Shown here in pieces: positions 31,948 to 40,999 of a DNA stretch of 64,000 bases. Origin of the DNA: Gammaproteobacteria bacterium (GTDB lineage Bacteria; Pseudomonadota; Gammaproteobacteria; Thiohalobacterales; Thiohalobacteraceae); NCBI GenBank assembly GCA_019911805.1, contig JAIOJV010000041.1:1-64000 (forward strand). Direction: 5' to 3'. The position numbers and the translations under genes are program-made. The notes beneath the pieces were generated by a model. That model worked only from the letters and a program-made list of their open reading frames with translations. It was not told the DNA's origin and did no database searches. The number at the start of each line of letters is the position of its first letter. The first letter of the stretch is position 1.

Positions 31948-33435
31948 ATGGCGGCGCTCAACATGGCCGATTCAGTTGCGTTAGCCGCAGGGGCCGCGGC
32001 CGAAGTCTTCAAGGGAGTGGTGCCGCCTGATCGATTCTGGCTGCACATATTGGCGTTCTTGTTCTTTAAGTACGTCTCCGACGCCGCGCGAGCGACGGGT
32101 TCAAAGGATCATCAAGATGATCTGCCGACAGAGCGGGTGAGGCTGCTCGGTCGGCTGGTGCTTCCGAAAGGGAAGGGGTTTTGGGACCTTCACGAACGAC
32201 TCCATGAGCCCGGCAATGCGCAGCGCTTGGATGATGCGCTATCGGCGTTCGCGGATGAAAACCGAGCCGAACTTGAAGGGGTGTTTCAGGAGTGCCGATT
32301 CTCGGACTTGTCCGGGGAAGTTGCATTCAATGATCACGCAGTAGGCGCATTGCTTTACGCCTTCGCGAAGCCGGCACTTGATCTTCGTCCGGGCTGTGTC
32401 GCGGACGAACGTGTGGCCAGCGAGGCATTTGATCTCTTGCTGCATCGCTTGGCGCTTGCAGGTGGCGCAGATGACGTGGTCCATACCTCCCCCGAGTTGG
32501 CCGAGCTTATGGCGAGGCTCGTCGATCCAAAGCCCGGGGAGGACATTTGCGACCCTGTATGCGGCACAGGGTCTACGCTGGTGGCTTGCGGGAAGCACTT
32601 GAGGGCCGTGTCCGGCATGCAGGATTACAGGCTATGGGGCCAGGCCGCGAGCCGGTCTGACTGGGCGCTCGCAAAACTCAATTTGTTGATACACGGAGAG
32701 ACGAATATTGAGTTGGCTTCTGGCGATGTGATTCGCGAGCCGCGTTTCGTCATGAATGACGACACGCTACGCCAGTTCGACGTCATGGTCTGCAACCCGC
32801 CTTTCTCTATAGAGCGGTGGTCTCATAAAGCCGCGGACCATGATAGGTATATGCGCTTCAAGCGTGGGTTGCCGCCTAAAACACGCGGCAACTACGGCAC
32901 CATTCTGCACATGGTGGCGAGTATGAAGCCTGCACACGGAAGAGTCTGTACCGTCGTGCCGCAGGGTGTTCTGTTCCGGACAGGCAGCGAGGCGTCGATC
33001 CGAGAAAAGCTCATCAAAGAAAATCTGGTTGATGCAATCATCGCGCTTCCTGAGAAGCTGCTCTATGGCGTGGCGATCCCGATCTGCCTACTGATTCTGC
33101 GCGCAGACAAAACTGACCAGAATGTGTTATTCATGGATGTAAGCGACCGATTTGTTTACGGTAGGGCGCAGAATGCGCTCTCTTCTGAACATATTGAAGA
33201 AATCGTGCGCCTCTATAAGGGGCGTACGGATGAGGAAGGGATGGTCGCGCTCGTTGATCCAGAGAAGTTAGAAGAACGCCAATTCAACCTATCGGTTTCG
33301 CTGTATATAAAGAAACCGAGTCAAAATGATGTGCGGAGCGTCGAAGACCTCGTGACAGAGTACGATAGGCTCTGTGAGAAGTCTGGTGAGGCGGACGGAA
33401 AGCTGCGCGAGTTGCTGACCGAGTTGAGACGATAA
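31948..33435 (+). CDS. HsdM-like N6-adenine DNA methyltransferase
   Basis: A 495-residue protein with a GGAGG site before ATG 31948. The N-terminal HsdM helical domain (PPDRFWLHILAFLFFKYVSD) is followed by the methylase core: motif I DICDPVCGTGSTLVACG (about 199-215) and motif IV MVCNPPFSIERW (about 285-296). A C-terminal region follows. It is the partner of the preceding single-TRD HsdS. No HsdR is encoded next to the pair, and the neighbouring 1127-residue protein is transcribed towards it from the other strand. The pair could be an orphan epigenetic methylase or part of an uncharacterised defence unit. Confidence 0.85.
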   Translation: MAALNMADSVALAAGAAAEVFKGVVPPDRFWLHILAFLFFKYVSDAARATGSKDHQDDLPTERVRLLGRLVLPKGKGFWDLHERLHEPGNAQRLDDALSAFADENRAELEGVFQECRFSDLSGEVAFNDHAVGALLYAFAKPALDLRPGCVADERVASEAFDLLLHRLALAGGADDVVHTSPELAELMARLVDPKPGEDICDPVCGTGSTLVACGKHLRAVSGMQDYRLWGQAASRSDWALAKLNLLIHGETNIELASGDVIREPRFVMNDDTLRQFDVMVCNPPFSIERWSHKAADHDRYMRFKRGLPPKTRGNYGTILHMVASMKPAHGRVCTVVPQGVLFRTGSEASIREKLIKENLVDAIIALPEKLLYGVAIPICLLILRADKTDQNVLFMDVSDRFVYGRAQNALSSEHIEEIVRLYKGRTDEEGMVALVDPEKLEERQFNLSVSLYIKKPSQNDVRSVEDLVTEYDRLCEKSGEADGKLRELLTELRR

Positions 33436-33577
33436 CCAGGAAACGGAATATGGTTGGCAGGGTGTGTGTCGATACTGTGTTGCCTTGGTTGCATGCTGCA
33501 CCATTTAGTTTGGAAGTCGGTGTCAGATGGCTTCAAGCTTGAAATGTCCATGAAAGCATAACCGTTTTCAATCATTC

Positions 33578-36500
33578 TCATTTGACCTGAGTCCGGACAT
33601 ACCGCAGCTGCCAACTTTTTCCTGCATCTAAATCTAGTTTGGAGTGCCAGGACAGCTTGAGGTTGATCAATCCATCATTCCCCTCTACCGGCTCAAATGA
33701 AATTTGTACGAACACCCCGTCTGTATGCTCAGTGAATGATAGGGTGTTCATTACTTCAAGTGGTATCAGGTAAGATGATCCTGGGCCAATCGGCGCAACA
33801 AAAACTGGAATATCATTCAAACTTCCTATATACCCTTCAGTCTTGAATTGCTTATCGCGGATAAGTCGAGGGTCTTCCGGTCGGTCCGCACGTTCATCAT
33901 ATGTATTTCTTGTCCACTCGAGCAGACAATGCGGATCAGCCCGGCCTGCTACTAAAAGTATCGGTGTGCCTCCGTCGTTGCGGATTCTCATTGCCGCAAG
34001 CTTTATCTGCTGCCAATAACCTACGGGGCTGTCTACTTCTGCTATCTCTAAAATTATAGTTTTTAAAATATCTGTCATAACCGATCCGGCTACATGGCTG
34101 CTGATTGTACGGTCAAACCACTCAGCCTCATTGCCGGCGCGCTGTGCCATCGGCGGATCGACAAGCTCTCCTTTGTTAATTCCTCTGATAGTTAGACTAT
34201 GCTCTGTATATTGCTCTCTTGAATATTGGACTTCTCTAAACAACGAAATGGGAGTTGCAGCGTTGTCTTTACTAAATCCTGATCGAGAACTCCAGCTGGC
34301 TACTTTTTCTAGTCGTTCATCGCTTATCTGGGCATCCCGCAGCTGCTCTATCCGGAAACCTTCTATGCCAGTAATGATCTGATGAATGCCCGCATCTAAA
34401 ACCGAGATAGTGCTTCTCAGGCTTGCAGTAACGCCAACTCTTTGTTGAATACAAGAAAAGAGGGTGTCATAGGCAAGATAGTCGGCGTCAGTCAATCTGG
34501 TTTTCCATTGCTTAAGTAGATCGACAAATGCACGTAGACCCGCATCGTCCCGTGATCCCCATTGTTGTATTATTTCCATCAGCCGCGCCGATGGTGTCCA
34601 CCCCTCTTTTGCAAACAGGCATAGGAGTATCAATTGCCCATCTCGAAGGGAATCCAGGTCTTCAAGCCCCCAGCCAGAATAGATGCGTCCGGGAACCATT
34701 GCAGGCTTTCCCTGGTTAGAAATCCCCTCTATAACCTTGTTGAGCCGGGATCGATAACCACGATGGTAGCCGCCATCAAAATAGTACTGCCGAATGATCG
34801 CAATTAATAAGTCTTCAATAGAGCGGATCGGCCACCCCTCTCCAATTCCCGCTCCTCCAGCTCGTAAGGCTTTTCCCTGACTAAGGGCCGCAGCTAATTG
34901 TGCAGGCAAAGACATTTCACAAGTGCAGCCTTTGCCGAGCTGAAGCATGGCGTAGAGCGCCACGCATGTCAGGTCGGTCCAGTAGTTGTAAATGGAGGCT
35001 GTCCAAATCGCCTTTGGTGCATTTTCTTCATCGTTTCCGACCATGGAGAGATCAATGACTCTTCTGGCCTCTTCCCACGGTGTATTTAGGATTTCCAGTG
35101 TCAGATTGCGTTCGTCACGGATGTAATAGTAAATATTATCGAACCTAAAACGGATTGTGTTCCACCACTTTATGAGGGAATCACAAAGCCATTCCGCACC
35201 TTCCTTGTTGCCGAGTGACAGGCTGTCGAACAACATGTGGAGTGTGCCGTCAAGATGCGCCGTATATAGTATTGTGACTTCTCCATACGTACCCCACTCT
35301 GGCGGCTCATCTCGTGTTGGCGGAAAGCGATCATTTTTGAGGGATTCCCAGGCACCTACAAATTCCTTGATCGCGGAGTCATAGACTGTAAATGCCGGTG
35401 CATTGAGTGCGCCTGGCTCACACGGACCGTGCTTGAGCAATCCTTGTTCTTCTCCTATTTTCGACCACCACCGATTCAGACGGTAGTGTAGGGAGCATGA
35501 AAGCTGAAGCAAATGCACTGATATTTCTATTGGACGTATCTCCTCGAATCGGCTGAGTATCCAGCCGGGCACATGCACCAAATAATTGAAATAGGTAGTG
35601 CTTGTCGCAAGCCGCTCAATAGCGGCGTCAAAGAGTCGGCGATATTCGCGGGTCCAGAGATCATGAATCCGGGCTTCGAAGGCATGGTGGCGGTCCACTA
35701 GATTTGCATAATTGCCATGTTGGCCCGCATCAGTGACAAAGTCGCCTGCTTGCAACAAAGCCGTATGCAGATCCACTAGCTCATGCAATGCTTCCCGAAA
35801 AACGACCTCCTCGCCGGTCTCCATGGCGACCTGTACCTCAGTGATCAGTCCATTCAGAATGTCACTGATGTTCAGGGTTGATAATTGTCCGGTGGATGGA
35901 GAGAGAACAAATGACTTCCGGATCAGCCATCGCTCCCACCAGCGCAGGCCTGAGCCACCTTCCACGCGGCACAGACCGACGTCATTCTCGTACGACTCTC
36001 CTGGAATAGATGGGAGGATTAGCAACCGCTTATGACGTGTTCCAGCTGATGCGACCGAGTGCTGCTCCGATGAAGTCGCGAGATTGCTTTCCCGCCGTTG
36101 CCAGCTGCGCACTGCTAGTGACAGCAGGCGGAAGCGCACGTCCAGAATTGTCCATGAACGTTTTCGTCTTACCGTGACCTGAATATCGCCCATGCTACGT
36201 CCGACAGGGCTGGGGATAATGGCCGTGTTCGATTCGTTCTCTTCATCACCGTAAACGGGGCCAGGCAGCCAGCCGTAATGGATCGCCCCGCAAAATAGAT
36301 TGTATTCAAGATTGCTGCGCAGCTCTGCCGGCCAGACATGGTTTATTGCATAGGCGCGCATAATCTCCGCACGACGTTCTGGGCGCAGGTAGTCGAAGGT
36401 ACGCGCAAGAAACCAGATGGTGCCTAAAATATTAACTAGAAACCAAGCCACATCGAGAATTAGCCATTGAAACACTACAGACTCACTAGCTATGGGAATA

Positions 36501-36961
36501 AAGACAAATTGCACCCCCATTGTGGCCACAAGAAACAGTGCGCTAAGGCCGGTTAATATGGCTGCGGAGTAATGCAGATAGATGTGTAGACTGGCCTTTG
36601 CGGAGTGACGGCGCTGGAGTAACAAAGTTACAAAACCAATCACGATGGGATAGATCATCGCGGCAATGGCGGCCTGGACCGTCCACAATGTAGAAAAGTG
36701 CTCCTGGATGTTGGGGGGTGATAAAACTGGGTCAGACGATACGAGGGTTGTTAGTGCATGATAGGCCCATACTGTCGCGGATAGTCCAATAACAATAGAT
36801 AGCAATTCCAGGGGAATTCGTACCGGATGTTCGCCGGCGGCGATCAACGCCCTCATATACCAAGGCCAGTCTGTCTCACGAAGATACGCGTTGGCCCTGC
36901 GCCATTCTCTTAACTCACGTCTGAGTCGATAATGGAGTGTATTGAGAATCTTCTGGATCAT
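33578..36961 (-). CDS. Large four-helix membrane protein of unknown function
   Basis: A 1127-residue protein. The first 190 residues hold four predicted membrane helices (about 51-73, 92-115, 129-155, 163-186). A very long cytoplasmic region rich in Trp, Tyr and Arg (about 200-1127) follows without any motif I recognise. Parts are helical and WD-poor, and the end is beta-rich (DIPVFVAPIGPGSSYLIPLE). It starts 79 bp after the hsdR stop on the same strand, so it may be the last gene of the type I operon. Base composition is lower in GC than hsdR, which suggests separate origin. Confidence 0.7.
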   Translation of the reverse strand: MIQKILNTLHYRLRRELREWRRANAYLRETDWPWYMRALIAAGEHPVRIPLELLSIVIGLSATVWAYHALTTLVSSDPVLSPPNIQEHFSTLWTVQAAIAAMIYPIVIGFVTLLLQRRHSAKASLHIYLHYSAAILTGLSALFLVATMGVQFVFIPIASESVVFQWLILDVAWFLVNILGTIWFLARTFDYLRPERRAEIMRAYAINHVWPAELRSNLEYNLFCGAIHYGWLPGPVYGDEENESNTAIIPSPVGRSMGDIQVTVRRKRSWTILDVRFRLLSLAVRSWQRRESNLATSSEQHSVASAGTRHKRLLILPSIPGESYENDVGLCRVEGGSGLRWWERWLIRKSFVLSPSTGQLSTLNISDILNGLITEVQVAMETGEEVVFREALHELVDLHTALLQAGDFVTDAGQHGNYANLVDRHHAFEARIHDLWTREYRRLFDAAIERLATSTTYFNYLVHVPGWILSRFEEIRPIEISVHLLQLSCSLHYRLNRWWSKIGEEQGLLKHGPCEPGALNAPAFTVYDSAIKEFVGAWESLKNDRFPPTRDEPPEWGTYGEVTILYTAHLDGTLHMLFDSLSLGNKEGAEWLCDSLIKWWNTIRFRFDNIYYYIRDERNLTLEILNTPWEEARRVIDLSMVGNDEENAPKAIWTASIYNYWTDLTCVALYAMLQLGKGCTCEMSLPAQLAAALSQGKALRAGGAGIGEGWPIRSIEDLLIAIIRQYYFDGGYHRGYRSRLNKVIEGISNQGKPAMVPGRIYSGWGLEDLDSLRDGQLILLCLFAKEGWTPSARLMEIIQQWGSRDDAGLRAFVDLLKQWKTRLTDADYLAYDTLFSCIQQRVGVTASLRSTISVLDAGIHQIITGIEGFRIEQLRDAQISDERLEKVASWSSRSGFSKDNAATPISLFREVQYSREQYTEHSLTIRGINKGELVDPPMAQRAGNEAEWFDRTISSHVAGSVMTDILKTIILEIAEVDSPVGYWQQIKLAAMRIRNDGGTPILLVAGRADPHCLLEWTRNTYDERADRPEDPRLIRDKQFKTEGYIGSLNDIPVFVAPIGPGSSYLIPLEVMNTLSFTEHTDGVFVQISFEPVEGNDGLINLKLSWHSKLDLDAGKSWQLRYVRTQVK

Positions 36962-37040
36962 CGCGCTTTCCGCTGACAGAGGTGCTCTGGCCTAGTGGAT
37001 GACAGTCGTTCTTCCGTATAAATAAATACACGCCGCGTAT

Positions 37041-40000
37041 CTAGATCTGAGACGTAATTGCGTACACCATGTCGCCGACAAAGCGCTTGAACGATTCGTT
37101 CTCAACGAACTGCTTATAGACCTGCGTGTCATCCTTCAATAGGTGCTGCATCACTTTGGCCAGTGCCTGGTCGTGAGCCATGCGCGCGGTGTGTGGCGTA
37201 TTCTCTTTCGCATGCTGGTAAGCCGTGTCGGCCGCCACCTTCGGTGCGATGTCTTCACGGATGCGCTTCGCGACGCGGTCAGTGTCAGTGAATAGCGTGC
37301 CGAACTGTTCGTTGAAGGTCTTGAGGATATTACTCAGGCGGTCAAGCTCTGGTTCGCTCTTTCGACCACCCGCATCCGTCGGAACGGGTTCGATCTCCGC
37401 ATCTTCGTCCGCCAGCGCGATCTTCAACACGGCCTTTTTCTCGACCCGGTAGCTGTCCATGTCAATGGCTTCCAGGATACCCCTGGCGAGGTCTTCCTCC
37501 TGTGGTGCCGGCAGTTTGGGTATCAGCAAATTGAGCAGGACCGAGAGCTTCTCCCATTCGCGGTTGCTGTAGGAAATCAACGAGGAAAGGAAGCTGTAGG
37601 TGCGGCAAAACGCCTTGGCCTTGCCCTTGAAGTCAACTTGTCCGTCTTCGTCGAGCTGATTCATATAAACCGCCACGCATGCATCGAGAATCGGATCGAG
37701 CTTGTCGCGGTCGGCACCGCCAAGGAACAGCTCCACCAGCTGCTGAACTTGCTCAGGTGAATATACCTGGGCGGCATCCAGCGCTGCCTTCAAGTCGTGC
37801 AGCTTGTTGGGGTCGGTTTCCTCGGCGAGCAACGTGGTGCGGTAGTAGTCCTGGAAGGCCAAGGTAATGGCTTCGCTGTTGTTCTGGAAGTCGAGCACGA
37901 AGCAGTCGTGCTTCTGCGGGTGGGCGCGGTTGAGACGCGACAGTGTCTGCACCGCCTTGATACCCGAGAGCGCCTTGTCCACATACATGGTATGCAGGAG
38001 GGGTTCGTCGTAACCGGTCTGGAACTTGTCGGCGCAGATCAGAAAGCGGTACGGGTCATTCTGGATGTTGGCGGCGATCTCTCCGCTGGGGAAACCGTTG
38101 AGCGATACCTCGCTCACCTTGGCGCCGCCGTACTCGTGCTCGCCCGAAAAGGCGACGATCGCCTGATACGGGCTCTTCCGCTCCACGAGATACGCCTTGA
38201 AGGCATGGAAGTACTGGATCGCCCGCTCGATGCCGCTCGTCACCACCATCGCCCGCGCCTGCCCGCCGATCTTGCCGGCGGCGAGCACCTGCTCGTGGAA
38301 GTGGTCTACCATGATCTCGGCCTTGAGCCGGATCGCATGGTCGTGGCTTTCCACATAACGGCGCAGCTTCTTCTTCGCCTTCTTGATATCGAATTCCGGG
38401 TCGCCCTCGATCTTCTTCACCAGCTTGTAGTAGCTGTCCACGGGCGTGTAGTTCTTAAGCACATCAAGGATGAATCGCTCCTCGATCGCCTGCTTCATGG
38501 TGTAGCTGTGGAACGGCCGGTGCTTGACCTTGCCTTGGGCATCGGGCGGCAGTGGTACGCCGAACATCTCCAGGGTTTTGTTCTTGGGTGTGGCCGTGAA
38601 GGCGAAGTAGCTGGCATTGGTCAGCATCTTGCGCGCCGCCATGCGCTTATCCAGCGCCTCGTTGATGATGTCCTCCGCATCCTCCCCGGCATCATTGCTC
38701 TCTGCTGTATCGCCGAGCGCCTGACTCATTGCCGCCGAGGTCTTGCCGCCCTGGCTCGAGTGCGCCTCGTCGATGACAATCGCGAAGGTCTTGCCACCCT
38801 CAGTGGCGATCTCGTCGAGGATGTAGGGGAACTTCTGCACCGTCGAAACGATGATCTTCTTGCCTTCCTGGATGAACTTGCGCAGGTCGCCGGATACCTT
38901 GGCGTGACCCACTGTCGCACCCACCTGCATGAACTGCTTGATGGTCTTCTGGATCTGATCGTCGAGGATGCGTCGGTCAGTAACCACGATCACCGAGTCG
39001 AAGATCGACTTGTCGTCGCGCTTCACGCCAATGAGCTGGTGAGAGAGCCAGGCGATGGAATTGGATTTGCCGCTGCCCGCCGAGTGTTGGATCAGGTAAC
39101 GCTTACCGACGCCGTTGGCGCGCACATTGGCCAGCGCCTCGCGAACCACGTCGAGCTGGTGGTAACGCGGCCACACCTGCCGGCGCTTCTTCCTGCCGGT
39201 GCGTTCGTCTTTCTCTTCGACGATCTGCGCATAGTTCTCGAGGATGTTGGTCAGCCGCGCCGGAGTGAGCACCTCTTTCCAGAGGTAGTCGGTCTTCAGG
39301 CCATGTGGATTGGGCGGGTTTCCCGCGCCATCGTTATAACCCTTGTTGAAGGGCAGAAACCACGAGCCCTTGCCCTTGAGTTCGGTGCACATCTGCACCT
39401 CGCTGTCGTCCACCGCGAAGTGCACCACGCAGCGGCCGAAGCCAAACAGCTTTTCACGCGGATCGCGGTCGCGCTTGTATTGCTCCACGGCATCGGCGAC
39501 GGTCTGCTTGGTGAGGCTGTTCTTCAACTCGAAGGTGGCGATAGGCAGGCCATTAATGAACAGACCCAGATCGAGCGCACGGCGCGTCTCGTCCATGCTG
39601 TAGGCAAGCTGACGCGTCATCGAAAAGCGGTTCTGCGCATGCAGCGCCGCGGCCTTGGCGTTGCCCGGTGAAGGCGTACCGTAGAACAGATCGAAGTGCA
39701 CCGGCCCGTGCTCGATACCCTTGCGCAGCACATCGATGACACCCCGCTTGCCGATCTCAGTCGCGAGCCGCGCGAGGAACTTGAGACGGTTAATATCCTT
39801 GGCATCGTTGGCATCGGCCATTGCCAGCTTCTTGAACGCCTCGGGCTGAGTCGCGCGCAGGAAGGCGAAGAGCTGCGGCACGTCCAGTGCGTGGGCGCGG
39901 TCGAAGTCCTTGGCGCTGCCGGCAAAGTAGCCAATGCCGCCGAAAGGCGCAGGCGGCTCTGCGACACTGTCCTGTGGAACGGCCAAACCATCTACGCCAG

Positions 40001-40058
40001 TCATGTGCCGCATGATGAGCGTTTCGAGGCCCTTCTCGGTGGTGTCCGTGGTGTTCAT
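37041..40058 (-). CDS. hsdR: Type I restriction endonuclease subunit R
   Basis: A 1005-residue protein. The N-terminal nuclease domain has a PD-(D/E)XK site (DLGLFINGLPIATFELK, D163, E178, K180). The SF2 motor has Walker A IQHSAGSGKSNS (about 323-334), DEAH box IVIDEAHSSQGG (about 421-432) and motif III FAFTATPKNKT. RADKFQTGYDEP-like and VDKALSGIKAVQTLSRLNRA segments mark the later motor motifs. HsdR pulls in DNA after recognition of unmodified sites and cuts far away. Its start overlaps the PLD gene's stop (ATGA), placing it last in the hsd cluster. Confidence 0.93.
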   Translation of the reverse strand: MNTTDTTEKGLETLIMRHMTGVDGLAVPQDSVAEPPAPFGGIGYFAGSAKDFDRAHALDVPQLFAFLRATQPEAFKKLAMADANDAKDINRLKFLARLATEIGKRGVIDVLRKGIEHGPVHFDLFYGTPSPGNAKAAALHAQNRFSMTRQLAYSMDETRRALDLGLFINGLPIATFELKNSLTKQTVADAVEQYKRDRDPREKLFGFGRCVVHFAVDDSEVQMCTELKGKGSWFLPFNKGYNDGAGNPPNPHGLKTDYLWKEVLTPARLTNILENYAQIVEEKDERTGRKKRRQVWPRYHQLDVVREALANVRANGVGKRYLIQHSAGSGKSNSIAWLSHQLIGVKRDDKSIFDSVIVVTDRRILDDQIQKTIKQFMQVGATVGHAKVSGDLRKFIQEGKKIIVSTVQKFPYILDEIATEGGKTFAIVIDEAHSSQGGKTSAAMSQALGDTAESNDAGEDAEDIINEALDKRMAARKMLTNASYFAFTATPKNKTLEMFGVPLPPDAQGKVKHRPFHSYTMKQAIEERFILDVLKNYTPVDSYYKLVKKIEGDPEFDIKKAKKKLRRYVESHDHAIRLKAEIMVDHFHEQVLAAGKIGGQARAMVVTSGIERAIQYFHAFKAYLVERKSPYQAIVAFSGEHEYGGAKVSEVSLNGFPSGEIAANIQNDPYRFLICADKFQTGYDEPLLHTMYVDKALSGIKAVQTLSRLNRAHPQKHDCFVLDFQNNSEAITLAFQDYYRTTLLAEETDPNKLHDLKAALDAAQVYSPEQVQQLVELFLGGADRDKLDPILDACVAVYMNQLDEDGQVDFKGKAKAFCRTYSFLSSLISYSNREWEKLSVLLNLLIPKLPAPQEEDLARGILEAIDMDSYRVEKKAVLKIALADEDAEIEPVPTDAGGRKSEPELDRLSNILKTFNEQFGTLFTDTDRVAKRIREDIAPKVAADTAYQHAKENTPHTARMAHDQALAKVMQHLLKDDTQVYKQFVENESFKRFVGDMVYAITSQI

Positions 40059-40999
40059 GGCTCAATCACCCAAGTGCTCAAGAGTGCCTGTGCAAACGAC
40101 CTGTCGCGGACCATCCCATTACGGCGCAATTGCTTCTGGGTGCATCCAATCGTTCGCGCCAACGACTTTATCGGTCGGCGTCGCCGGGCAGGCCGCTCCA
40201 AGTAGATAAACGACACCTGTTTTTTTCCATCCCGCCGGGTGCGCACATGCAGGACGTTGCCGGGCGGCGCCACCAGGATATTGCCGTTGCCTTCGTCCAG
40301 GACTTGAATGATCACATCCCCGCGCTGATAAATACACTTTCCCGTATTGCGGAAGCTATCCAGTTCAAAGCTGCGCGGATGCTTCCGTCGTTTCTCTGCC
40401 ACCGCCAGAGCCGAATCATGCAGCGTCTGGTCTCGCTCCGACCAGTCTTCAAAGTGGAGCTGAGCGAGAAATAGGCGCGGCAATGCCGGGCGTTTAGAGG
40501 TTCTTGCTTGTTGCCGTTTGCCCGGCTTGCCCCCGGGGATGAGCGGCGGACGGTAGAGCTTGGCCAAGCGTTTCAGGACCGTGGGCGTCAGTTCATGAAG
40601 ACAATGCTGTTGCACGAATTCCCGGGCAGCGTCGACTGCGCCCGGCTCGGTGGTGCGAATGACCGCTTCAACAAGGTGCGAAGCAGAACGGCTGGAGACA
40701 TTGGTGGAGCCGATATATGCGGTACGCCCCAAGACGAACACCTTGGCGTGCAGGTTGGGCACGCTAAATATGCTCACGCCGCGTTTCGTGAGCTTGATAA
40801 GGTCAGCAGGGCAGGTTTGGCCGGAGGCGACCGACCGTTCGCTGGCATCCACCACGAGGCGACTCCCCTTCGGCAGCGGTAGGAGACGGCTGGCACCCGC
40901 ACCAAAATACGCGACGGCCACCGCGCAGCGCTGCCGTGATCCACGGACCGCCCTGGTCAATTGCGGCCATATCTCCTGACTGACGAATTCAATGCTCAA
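40055..40999 (-). CDS. PLD-like nuclease/phospholipase-fold protein in the hsd operon
   Basis: A 314-residue protein. Residues 81-100 contain a single PLD motif, PNLHAKVFVLGRTAYIGSTN, with the expected H-x-K (H84, K86) and terminal GSTN (97-100). One motif would require a dimer to form the active site. Residues 1-60 (VAVAYFGAGASRLLPLPKGS) are part of the same fold. The basic C-terminal half (GKPGKRQQARTSKRPALPRL) has no known domain. It overlaps hsdR and the NADAR-HsdS gene by 4 bp each, so it is fully coupled to the restriction operon. A second nuclease effector is a reasonable guess. Confidence 0.8.
   Translation of the reverse strand: MSIEFVSQEIWPQLTRAVRGSRQRCAVAVAYFGAGASRLLPLPKGSRLVVDASERSVASGQTCPADLIKLTKRGVSIFSVPNLHAKVFVLGRTAYIGSTNVSSRSASHLVEAVIRTTEPGAVDAAREFVQQHCLHELTPTVLKRLAKLYRPPLIPGGKPGKRQQARTSKRPALPRLFLAQLHFEDWSERDQTLHDSALAVAEKRRKHPRSFELDSFRNTGKCIYQRGDVIIQVLDEGNGNILVAPPGNVLHVRTRRDGKKQVSFIYLERPARRRRPIKSLARTIGCTQKQLRRNGMVRDRSFAQALLSTWVIEP

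Noticed and set aside
37797-39671. Plus-strand open frame of 624 codons
   Set aside because: It is a shadow of hsdR on the other strand, whose motor and nuclease motifs are unmistakable.
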